This document shows, piece after piece, positions 47,552-54,928 of a DNA stretch of 64,000 nt. The notes below the pieces were generated by a model that worked only from the letters and a program-made list of their open reading frames with translations, did not search any database and was not told the origin of the DNA. The position numbers were made by a program, and so were the translations under genes. Origin of the DNA: Qipengyuania_B sp965214525 (lineage in GTDB: Bacteria; Pseudomonadota; Alphaproteobacteria; Sphingomonadales; Sphingomonadaceae); the NCBI GenBank assembly GCA_965214525.1, contig OZ243959.1:2776535-2840534 (forward strand), read 5' to 3'. Numbering within the stretch: position 1 is the stretch's first letter; each line of letters opens with the position of its first letter.

Positions 47552-48358
47552 ATGTCGCAATTCCCGCAGAACGATCGCGTCGCCATCGAGGTGAACGACA
47601 GGATCGCGCATGTCCGCTTGACACGGGGAGACAAGATGAATGCGCTCGATCCGGCCATGTTCGAGGCGATCATCGGTGCCGGGCAGGCATTGCGGAAGGC
47701 GCAGGGCATACGCTGCGTGGTGTTGTCGGGCGAAGGCCGATCTTTCTGCGCGGGGCTGGATACTGCGAGCTTCGGCCGCGAGCCTGATGCCGCCGAACCG
47801 CCTCTGGCAGAGCGCACTCATGGCAATACCAACAAGTATCAGGAAGTGTGCGTGACCTGGCGCAAATGCCCCGTTCCGGTAATCGCGGCAGTGCACGGCG
47901 TGTGCTTTGGCGGCGGCCTGCAGATTGCGAGCGGTGCCGACATCCGCGTAGCAGCTGCCGATGCACGCATGGCGATCATGGAGATGAAATGGGGGTTGAT
48001 CCCCGATATGGGAGCCTTCCCGATCTGGCGTGGCCTGTTGCGCGAGGATGTCTTGCGTGAACTTGTCTACACCAATCGCGAGTTTTCCGGTGAGGAAGCG
48101 CTGGCGCTGGGCCTCGTCACTCATGTCGATCCCGATCCGCTGGCCCGCGCGATGGCGCTGGCAAGGGAGATAGCCTCTCGCAACCCCGAAGCCATCCGCG
48201 CGGCCAAACGCGTGCTGAACAGCCTGCACGACGCCTCCTTCGATGACGTCCTCATGGCGGAAAGCGAAGAGCAGGCAGGCGTCATCCGCCGCCCGAACCA
48301 GATGGAGGCGGTCTTGGCCGGGATGGCCAGGCGCGACGCGGTGTTCGCGGATGGTTGA
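47552..48358 (+). CDS. Crotonase/enoyl-CoA hydratase family protein
   Basis: 268 residues. Crotonase fold: DRIAHVRLTRGDKMNALDP at the start, the first oxyanion-hole strand FCAGLDTASFG, and the second HGVCFGGGLQIASGADIRVA, then MKWGLIPDMGAFP. The usual catalytic Glu of the second half (in GLIPxxG-type context) reads Asp in IPDMG, so activity may differ from a hydratase; it may be an isomerase-type member. Same strand, 16 bases after the aminotransferase gene. Confidence 0.88.
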   Translation: MSQFPQNDRVAIEVNDRIAHVRLTRGDKMNALDPAMFEAIIGAGQALRKAQGIRCVVLSGEGRSFCAGLDTASFGREPDAAEPPLAERTHGNTNKYQEVCVTWRKCPVPVIAAVHGVCFGGGLQIASGADIRVAAADARMAIMEMKWGLIPDMGAFPIWRGLLREDVLRELVYTNREFSGEEALALGLVTHVDPDPLARAMALAREIASRNPEAIRAAKRVLNSLHDASFDDVLMAESEEQAGVIRRPNQMEAVLAGMARRDAVFADG

Positions 48359-48477
48359 CGACGAGCGGGGAAGCGCGCTGCCTGCGTTGCAGCACCGGTT
48401 GGTTGCTGACACAGCGACATGTAGCATGCTTCCGTCGCCATACGGTATCTGAGTACAGGCGAACATCGCAAGGTAAC

Positions 48478-48840
48478 ATGCAGATCGAAGCTATCAACCA
48501 TGTGCAGCTCGCGATGCCTGCCGGAGGGGAGGACTCCGCTCGCCGGTTCTACGTTGACATTCTTGGGATGGCTGAGGTTACAAAGCCGCCGCATCTTGCC
48601 AGGCGCGGGGGATGCTGGTTTGAAAGGGGGTCTGTAAAGGTTCACCTCGGGATCGACGCCGAGTTCACGCCGGCAAAGAAGGCGCACCCGGCGTTCACAG
48701 TTTCCGGCCTCGCCGAACTCATCCTGCGGTTCGAAGCCGCCGGTTTCGAGGTTGTCGAGGATAAGGCGCTAAACGGTTATGATCGCCGGTATGTGTACGA
48801 CCCCTTCGGCAATCGCATGGAATTCATGGAGCCTGTCTGA
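48478..48840 (+). CDS. VOC-superfamily (glyoxalase-like) protein
   Basis: 120 residues from ATG 48478 with AAGG upstream. One vicinal-oxygen-chelate module: INHVQLAMPAGGEDSARRFY at the start (metal His8), a central AHPAFTVSGLAELI strand (second ligand), and YVYDPFGNRMEFMEP at the end (Glu ligand). The family includes glyoxalases, dioxygenases and resistance proteins; the substrate is unknown. Confidence 0.85.
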   Translation: MQIEAINHVQLAMPAGGEDSARRFYVDILGMAEVTKPPHLARRGGCWFERGSVKVHLGIDAEFTPAKKAHPAFTVSGLAELILRFEAAGFEVVEDKALNGYDRRYVYDPFGNRMEFMEPV

Positions 48841-48957
48841 AGCACCGATGCGTCGGTCGGTGAAATTCGTGGCCGGCACCGATCAATACCCCGGTTTTGA
48901 TTGCAAATCGGCTTCCGTCGCAGATGCTGAACTGCCCTTGCCGCACCTGTCGACGAC

Positions 48958-49737
48958 TTACCCGAAGATCGCCACCGCCTGCATTCCGCTCAGCATCTGC
49001 GCGCCATCGGCGTTCCAGAGCCGCAGCCGTTCGCTCGAATAGCCGCGATCAGCCCATTCGCTGGCGTTCTCGGCCAGCCACCACCCATCGGACGTGCCTG
49101 GCGTTTCGGTCAGCAAGTTGAACGACCAGTTGATCGAACTGATGGGTCCGGCGCGCTCCATCGCCCGCACCGCCCCGGGTGGCATGGTATCGCCTACCAG
49201 TATCAACTCCGAAACCGGATCGAGCATGCCGCGGTCCTTCAAGCGCAACCAGCGGCGCACGACCGGGGCGCCCGGACCGCGCTGCTCCTGCCCCCGCCGC
49301 AGCTCGAACTGGTTTTGAATAAAAGCCGGTCCTTTGTCGCCCATCACCGTTTCCGCATCTCCGGGCGGGCCGGGCCAGTCGTCAGGCGCTGCAATAGGAT
49401 GGGTAGCGTTGGCGGGACGGTCGGTGCCGAACAACCAGAACGCCACGAGCGCGGCCTTGCCGTCCACCTGTATCTCGCTGCGCACCTGCGTCACGTTCTT
49501 GCCCTGTCGCACGACTTCGCGCTTGAGAGTGAAGTGATCTGCGACCGGTGCGACGAAGGCGATCTGCGCCGCCCGCAACGGAGGAAGATCGGTAAAGGCA
49601 CGGATGACGGCGGTGTAGGCGATCAGCGCGGTAGCCCCGCCATACAGGGTGCGGCCCTGCATCCACTGGTCGGCTTGGGATAGATGGACGGCGCCGCCCT
49701 CGGCGCTGATCGGATCGACAAGGTGTGCAACTGCCAT
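48958..49737 (-). CDS. Acyl-CoA thioesterase-like (hotdog) protein
   Basis: 259 residues, double-hotdog thioesterase of the TesB/PaaI-like superfamily: QGRTLYGGATALIAYTAVIR (about 28-47) in the first module, PLRAAQIAFVAPVADHFTLK after it and SSINWSFNLLTETPGTSDGW in the second. Likely hydrolyses acyl-CoA; the substrate is not evident. Convergent with the VOC gene, with a 117-base gap. Confidence 0.8.
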   Translation of the reverse strand: MAVAHLVDPISAEGGAVHLSQADQWMQGRTLYGGATALIAYTAVIRAFTDLPPLRAAQIAFVAPVADHFTLKREVVRQGKNVTQVRSEIQVDGKAALVAFWLFGTDRPANATHPIAAPDDWPGPPGDAETVMGDKGPAFIQNQFELRRGQEQRGPGAPVVRRWLRLKDRGMLDPVSELILVGDTMPPGAVRAMERAGPISSINWSFNLLTETPGTSDGWWLAENASEWADRGYSSERLRLWNADGAQMLSGMQAVAIFG

Positions 49738-49870
49738 ACCCGCTTCTTAAGTGGGTTTTGCAGACGAAGGAAACCCCCTCGCGTATTTGCCTGGCCACGC
49801 GCAACACGATTGCCTTGCATGCGCAATATCGCTAGGTGCCGCAACTTCCCGTCGCATGCGAGCGGGGCGA

Positions 49871-49944
49871 GGCCCGATGGCGGAGTGGTTACGTAGAGGA
49901 CTGCAAATCCTCGCACGCCGGTTCGATTCCGGCTCGGGCCTCCA
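49871..49944 (+). tRNA. tRNA-Cys (anticodon GCA)
   Basis: A 74-base cloverleaf: acceptor GGCCCGA (49871-49877) against TCGGGCC (49934-49940), CCA encoded at 49942-49944. Anticodon loop CTGCAAA gives GCA. T loop GGTTCGATTCC. Confidence 0.96.
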
Positions 49945-49999
49945 CTTCTTTAGGCGTTGCCTGCAACCGGCAACAGGCGTAAGGGCGCGCAGCCTGGGG

Positions 50000-50075
50000 G
50001 CCGCTTTAGCTCAGTTGGTAGAGCACATCATTCGTAATGATGGGGTCAGGTGTTCGAGTCACCTAAGCGGCACCA
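50000..50075 (+). tRNA. tRNA-Thr (anticodon CGT)
   Basis: A 76-base cloverleaf: acceptor GCCGCTT (50000-50006) against AAGCGGC (50065-50071), discriminator A, CCA encoded at 50073-50075. Anticodon loop TTCGTAA gives CGT, which reads ACG. T loop GTTCGAGTC. The integrase of the element begins 86 bases later, so the 3' end of this tRNA is the probable attachment site. Confidence 0.96.
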
Positions 50076-50161
50076 CACTCTTCTAAGGGATTGCTTTCCC
50101 TCAAAAAATACAGAAAATCAGGCTTATTTGCTCCGCGACGGTACAAAGCGGAGGTACAAAA

Positions 50162-51871
50162 GTGGGTCTCGTATTGAAGCATGTTCTGGTGCACTCGTCC
50201 GGTCGTTGCGACTATCGACGCTACTTTCCAGCCTCCCTGAAGCCTTTCGTTCCAGGCGGGCAGAAGCTCGTGAAACGGTCGCTGGGGAAGCCGGATGATT
50301 CTGATTTCGACCGGCTCCGCCGTTGTGCAGAGAAAGAGTACGACCGGCTGGTCAAGATGGCCGCGAAGGCACGCGAAAAGGCCTACGACATCCTCGACGT
50401 CCCCATCATTGCATGGCTCGCGGAGACCTTCGTTGCCGAGGGGCTTGAAACCGACGACGAGGCTCGATGGGATACCGAGGAGCGCGATCAGTATCGAAGG
50501 ATAGTGCGCGACCTCGAACAGCAAGGCGTAGCTGCAACTGCGAGCTGGGACCCCGACGATCCCCTGAGGTGGGCCTCCAAGACACGTGAGAGGGCGCTGT
50601 GGAGCCTCGATCACTATAGAGGTCTACGGGCCGCTGGTGATCTTCAGGGTATCATGCGGAGCCATCGCGACGAGGCTGAAGACTTTCTGGACGCGCATGG
50701 TTTCGTGGTCGATCCATCCGACGTTCACGGGATGCAGAACCTTTGCCGCGCTTTGAACGATGCGTGCATCAGGCTCGCCGAAGCGACGCTAGAGCGGCTG
50801 GATGGGAAAGAGGTGTTGACACCTACCGCAGCACCCAAGCCGACCGAAGGTACCAAGAGGGCTACCGCGACGAAGTCGAGGGTACCCCTAATGGAGACCT
50901 TCGATGCCTACGCAACCAGCCAGGGTCTCACCCCAAGCGTCAGGGACGAGTGGCGGCGCAACGTGGCTCGGCTCGTCGGATGGCTCGGGCACGACGATGC
51001 GGCGAGGCTTACCTCGGGAGAGCTTCGGACATGGCGTGACGCGCTCCTGACGGAGACAACTAGGAAAGGAACGTTGCGAGACCCCGTGACCGTAAGGGAC
51101 AAGTACATCACCTCGGTCAGGGCCACACTCAACTGGGCCGTCGAGGAGCAGCTACTAAATGAAAACGTCGCCAAGGGTGTCACGGTTCGTATCCCGAAAA
51201 AGCCCAAGCGGCGCGAGCGCAGCTTCACGTCTGAGGAGGCTAAGGCGATTCTCAGGGCGACCCTTGCGGAGCCGCCCAGCCGCCTGTCGGCCACCCACGC
51301 GAGGGCGAGGCGCTGGATACCCTGGCTCTGCGCCTACACGGGCGCTCGTGTGAACGAGTTCAGTCAACTGCGAGCCGAGGATATCTTCGAGGAGGGTGGT
51401 ATCTGGGCTGTTCAGATCACACCCGAGGCTGGCTCGGTGAAGACGAAGGAAGCGAGGGCTGTGCCATTGCACTCGCATCTGATCGAACAGGGCTTCCTCG
51501 AAGTCGTAGCAGATGTCGGTACGGGGCCCCTCTTCTACGATCCCTCAGGACAACGGGTGAAGAAAGAGGGCACCCGTCATTTTAAGAAGGTCGGCGAGCG
51601 GCTGGCCCAATGGGTGCGAAAGGAGGTTGGGATCAACGACCCGGACATTAAACCGAACCACGCCTGGAGGCATACCTTCAAGTCCATGTCCTACGACGCG
51701 GGCATCGAGGAGCGTCTGGTGGATGTGATCCAGGGGCATTCACCCAAGACCACTGGGCGCGCTTATGGTAGCCCGTCGCTTGCAGCAAAGGCGGAGGCAA
51801 TACAGAAGCTTTCTCGCTTCGAAGTTCATGCAGTCATTGAAATTTTTTCTAGCGGAAGCCTTAAGTCCTGA
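50162..51871 (+). CDS. int: Tyrosine recombinase (integrase) of the tRNA-Thr element
   Basis: 569 residues from GTG 50162. The C-terminal catalytic domain has all expected residues: Arg396 (YTGARVNEFSQL), Lys428 (SVKTKEAR), His500 and Arg503 (NHAWRHTFKSMSY), His526 (IQGHSP) and the nucleophile Tyr535 (TTGRAYG). A SAM-like DNA-binding domain lies at about 240-345, with a long N-terminal region (1-220). It catalyses integration at the tRNA attachment site. Its placement directly next to tRNA-Thr, facing away from it, is the classic layout. Confidence 0.93.
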   Translation: MGLVLKHVLVHSSGRCDYRRYFPASLKPFVPGGQKLVKRSLGKPDDSDFDRLRRCAEKEYDRLVKMAAKAREKAYDILDVPIIAWLAETFVAEGLETDDEARWDTEERDQYRRIVRDLEQQGVAATASWDPDDPLRWASKTRERALWSLDHYRGLRAAGDLQGIMRSHRDEAEDFLDAHGFVVDPSDVHGMQNLCRALNDACIRLAEATLERLDGKEVLTPTAAPKPTEGTKRATATKSRVPLMETFDAYATSQGLTPSVRDEWRRNVARLVGWLGHDDAARLTSGELRTWRDALLTETTRKGTLRDPVTVRDKYITSVRATLNWAVEEQLLNENVAKGVTVRIPKKPKRRERSFTSEEAKAILRATLAEPPSRLSATHARARRWIPWLCAYTGARVNEFSQLRAEDIFEEGGIWAVQITPEAGSVKTKEARAVPLHSHLIEQGFLEVVADVGTGPLFYDPSGQRVKKEGTRHFKKVGERLAQWVRKEVGINDPDIKPNHAWRHTFKSMSYDAGIEERLVDVIQGHSPKTTGRAYGSPSLAAKAEAIQKLSRFEVHAVIEIFSSGSLKS

Positions 51872-52148
51872 CATGTCAGGAAGCGCAGAAATTAGTTTTT
51901 CTGGCCTCATTGCTCACCATTCTAAGTTCCTTATTGCACCACCGCAGGCGCAGTCTGAGAATTACTATTTGTCTTTTGCAGTGGGCTCCAGCAAGGTTCG
52001 ACGTAGACAATCGGTCGCAGCGAAGCCCGTCGATTTGAAAACGGCCGTCGCAACAATCACTGGTGCCATACGGCTAGTAAAGGAAACCCAGTCGGGCATT
52101 CGTCCAAGCCGTCCCGATCGTATACTTGCATCCTTCAGGTCTTCGGTG

Positions 52149-52712
52149 TCAGTCGCTAGTATGCAACTGTTGCTCTCGCACTCGATAGAACTGGATCGTC
52201 AATTTATTCACGAAATAAATCACACCCCAACATTCGCGCACGGCCACGCTCCCCAATGAGAAAAGGAGCCAGCGATCAGCGGTTGCATTCAACCATGAGG
52301 AGCCAAGGCTTAGGCCCAAGCCACCGGCCAAGATGACGACAGCTACAGCGATAAAGATGAGCGTGGTCAGAATTGCGAGTTGAAAAGCGTAGACATAGCC
52401 CTCCACATTGGGTGCGTTTTGAATGAGGAACTTTGAGAACTCTTTGTCTTGAAGTAAGCTTGCGGATCGACCTGCCCATCCGAAAGCCAAGCCGATCAGG
52501 ATGGCCGCTCCAGGCAACGCCACTGATCGGGCTATGTCGGCTGGAGAGGATGTGGCGGCAATCGCAAAACCTAGTCCCAGCAGTATGTGAAAGACCAGCC
52601 AAGGATTAACGATGTTGGCAAGTCCCCGGTCTCCGTCTCGATCTAATTTAACGAGCCACGTCCAGAAACCGGTGACTTTCACGACTTTTTGGGCCGGTTC
52701 CTCCTCCCTCAT
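52149..52712 (-). CDS. Multi-pass membrane protein, partner of the upstream soluble protein
   Basis: 187 residues from ATG 52712. About four hydrophobic segments: PWLVFHILLGLGFAIAA (about 38-54), ALPGAAILIGLAFGWAG (66-82), FQLAILTTLIFIAVAVVILA (110-129), and WLLFSLGSVAVRECWGVIYF near the end. The N-terminus is acidic and cytosolic (MREEEPAQKVVKV). No family recognised. It overlaps the preceding gene's stop by four bases (ATGA), so the two are made together. The two-gene plan (cytosolic protein plus small membrane protein) within an element carrying a restriction system is typical of defence modules, but no defence family can be named. Confidence 0.7.
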   Translation of the reverse strand: MREEEPAQKVVKVTGFWTWLVKLDRDGDRGLANIVNPWLVFHILLGLGFAIAATSSPADIARSVALPGAAILIGLAFGWAGRSASLLQDKEFSKFLIQNAPNVEGYVYAFQLAILTTLIFIAVAVVILAGGLGLSLGSSWLNATADRWLLFSLGSVAVRECWGVIYFVNKLTIQFYRVREQQLHTSD

Positions 52713-53544
52713 CGTCGAGACCTCAGGCGTGTATAGGCGGCCCGAAGCGCTCTTAGGATTGCTTCACCTGCCCCTTCGTGCAGTTCAGCCTCAACTGGTT
52801 CACGCAACGGGTTCTGATGAAGTCCTACACGCTCAATCCCACCGCCTTCCTTGAGCTCAACATTGGCGTTTGCTTGATCACCTTCTGCTGCGACAGCTCG
52901 TGTTAGGTCAATGAGCTCATCAGCTTTCAGGGAGGGCCCCTTCACTGATGCCTTTCCTTCCGTCGCGCCGACGCTTTGTGCAAAGTTCTTTAGCGGTCGC
53001 TGGATGAACTTGTCGTCATCAGGAGGGTTCGGTAGCGAGAAATCGAACTCGAAGCGGGTAATCCGTGCCGCCCCCGCGAGAACCTCCACGAACTCTCTCG
53101 GATCGAGTATTGGATCGACGATGAGACGAGCGTTATTTTCCCGAGCTAATCCCGTCGATGCCAGCAACACTTCAAGTTTTGTCGCAACTTCTCTGGCCCC
53201 CAGGGAGACACCTCGACGTGCGAGCACGCCAGTCACCTGAGTCTCCTCGTCATAAACACCTAATGTGAAGGGCGCTTGCTCCTCCTCGACCTCCTGAAAC
53301 TCTCGCCGACCCGCGTCGAACTGATGGGCCTTGACTACAGCTTCGCGCCCTAAAGCAAAAAAATCCCACCTTTCTCAAGACGGGCAGTGTTGCCTATGTG
53401 CCAAGTGGCCCCACGAGGAACGCGAGCCGTTGGCCTGGCGAGGAAAGATTGGGCCACAATTTCGCTGGAGGTCATTGTGCCCGCGAACGCATCCAACTGT
53501 TCGAGCCTTTCAGCTTTCGTCCTCAGCAAATAAATAACCGACAT
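52709..53544 (-). pseudogene. Soluble hypothetical protein, frameshifted in a T7/A7 run
   Basis: Two minus-strand frames join to one protein. The first, from ATG 53544, reads MSVIYLLRTKAERLEQLD to LEKGGIF and stops after the run of seven A on the plus strand (53357-53363). The second continues FFALGREAVVKAHQFDAGRR, QEVEEEQAPFTLGVYDEETQ to the stop at 52709. With one base added (or two removed) it is about 279 residues. The segment VLARRGVSLGAREVATKLEV and the FEFDFSLPNPPDDDKF part look folded and charged; no membrane helix. Unknown family. The open frame beginning at GTG 53236 is only its C-terminal part. Confidence 0.65.
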
Positions 53545-54011
53545 TCAGGCCCCGCGTATCTTCAATCTAGATGCGTCAAGGTAGACATCTGAAGCAAGAG
53601 AAACGTTCGGGTCCGGAAGTTGTACCTTTTGGTCCACTCGGTCTGCATAGGCCGAACGAATGTTGCCCGGCCCCATCCTAGCGCGGCTAATTGGTTGAGC
53701 GCGCACCAATCTTTTAAGCCATCCCGAGACGTGTAGAAGGTCCGACCTAATTTGAGCAAGCTATAGCGAAACCTCGTTTTTTGAAAAGCCAATCTCACCG
53801 GTTCGGCTGGTACCATCAGCGGGGCAAAAGGGGACCCAATGGCATTCATTGATACCTGGCTACCCGAACCGACGTCGGTCCCTTCGCCGTCCGCAGGGTA
53901 TACATCTGCGATACGCCCGCCTGAGACACTTCGACTGTCTCGTTTGGATTGACATTGGCATTTCGGACATTTAGCGGAGATGGCCTTAGAGGCTATTGAG
54001 ACACATTTAAC
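53545..54011. other. Intergenic region between two-gene module and serine recombinase
   Basis: About 470 bases between divergent genes. I see no recognisable gene. A 95-codon minus-strand frame (53562-53849) has no family features and may be noise. The region must carry the promoters for the two-gene module and probably for the recombinase; I could not pick them out. Confidence 0.5.
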
Positions 54012-54557
54012 ATGACCACGACCATTGGGTACGCACGAGCAAGCTCAGACGACCAGGACTGCACGATCCAGGAGGAGGCGCTCAAGGCTGCGGGATGCAC
54101 CATCGTTCGTTCCGAAAAGAAGAGTGGAACGACGAGACAGGGCCGCGAGCAGCTCGATACGATTCTGGAGTTCCTGCACGAGGGTGACATGCTCATGGTG
54201 ACCCGTATCGACCGCCTGGCGCGATCCGTAAGGGACCTGGAGGACATCCTAGAGGCCGTCAGGGCAAAAGGCGCACATCTGCAGGCTACCGAGCAGCCCA
54301 TAGACACCTCCACCCCAGCAGGCGTAGCGTTCCTTCAGATGCTAGGGGTCTTCGCTCAGTTCGAGACTGCCCTTCGCAGGGAGCGGCAGATGGAAGGGAT
54401 TGTCAAGGCCAAGGCTGCCGGGGTCTATAAGGGCCGGAAACCTTCAGTGCCTGTAGAGGACGTTCGTCGGCTGAAGGTGGAGGGTCTCAACCCGACCCAG
54501 ATCAGCAGGCAGCTAAAGATCGGCAGGGCTTCAGTTTACCGTGCGCTGGCAAGCTGA
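54012..54557 (+). CDS. Serine recombinase (resolvase/invertase family)
   Basis: 181 residues. Small resolvase type: Ser11 nucleophile in IGYARASSDDQD, the catalytic Arg cluster VTRIDRLARSVRDL (about 64-77), the dimer helix GVFAQFETALRRERQMEGI and a C-terminal HTH (LNPTQISRQLKIGRASVYRAL). Such enzymes resolve or invert DNA at sites with inverted repeats; the palindrome-rich stretch just downstream is a candidate site. Start ATG 54012. Confidence 0.92.
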   Translation: MTTTIGYARASSDDQDCTIQEEALKAAGCTIVRSEKKSGTTRQGREQLDTILEFLHEGDMLMVTRIDRLARSVRDLEDILEAVRAKGAHLQATEQPIDTSTPAGVAFLQMLGVFAQFETALRRERQMEGIVKAKAAGVYKGRKPSVPVEDVRRLKVEGLNPTQISRQLKIGRASVYRALAS

Positions 54558-54928
54558 TCTTGTTCTGAAAATAATCGGGTGGGCTCAATCGTCTCCAGCC
54601 CGCTACATAGGCTAACTTTAGCTTCCCAAAGCCCAAGCGTGCAGTGGCTTTGAGCGGCTACTAGCGTAGCCAATGGCGCTCCGCTTGGTGGGACCAAACA
54701 CTCCATAGTTGCTTAAGGTTGCTTGGAGTTTCTTTAGATGGTGGGAGGTAGTGGTCATCCACTCCCACCTCTTTGGATGCCTTCAGTCACCTTAAGCATC
54801 TTAGGCTGCCTTACGACACTGATCGTTATCGTCATGTCTTTGAAGTTATCATAGTTCCTATAAAGGAAGTTGATGATAATATGGACGCTTAGGTCCTTCC
54901 AAACCAAAGGCCCTTCAGGAACTCATAG
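54558..54928. repeat. Noncoding stretch with nested inverted repeats
   Basis: A perfect 10-base inverted repeat TGCTTAAGGT (54710-54719) / ACCTTAAGCA (54789-54798) encloses a second, GGTGGGAG (54740-54747) / CTCCCACC (54762-54769), whose centre has GTGG-TCAT-CCAC (54751-54762). TTGCTT is repeated at 54709-54714 and 54719-54724. AT-rich sequence with TATAAAGG follows before the ATPase gene. It may be a recombination (res-type) site, an origin, an operator or a structured RNA; the sequence alone does not decide. Confidence 0.55.

Noticed and set aside
51765..52259. 164-codon plus-strand frame after the integrase
   Set aside because: Overlaps the integrase end in another frame and the opposing membrane protein; no family features.
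53562..53849. 95-codon minus-strand frame
   Set aside because: No recognisable features and only a weak ribosome site; could be real but cannot be supported.
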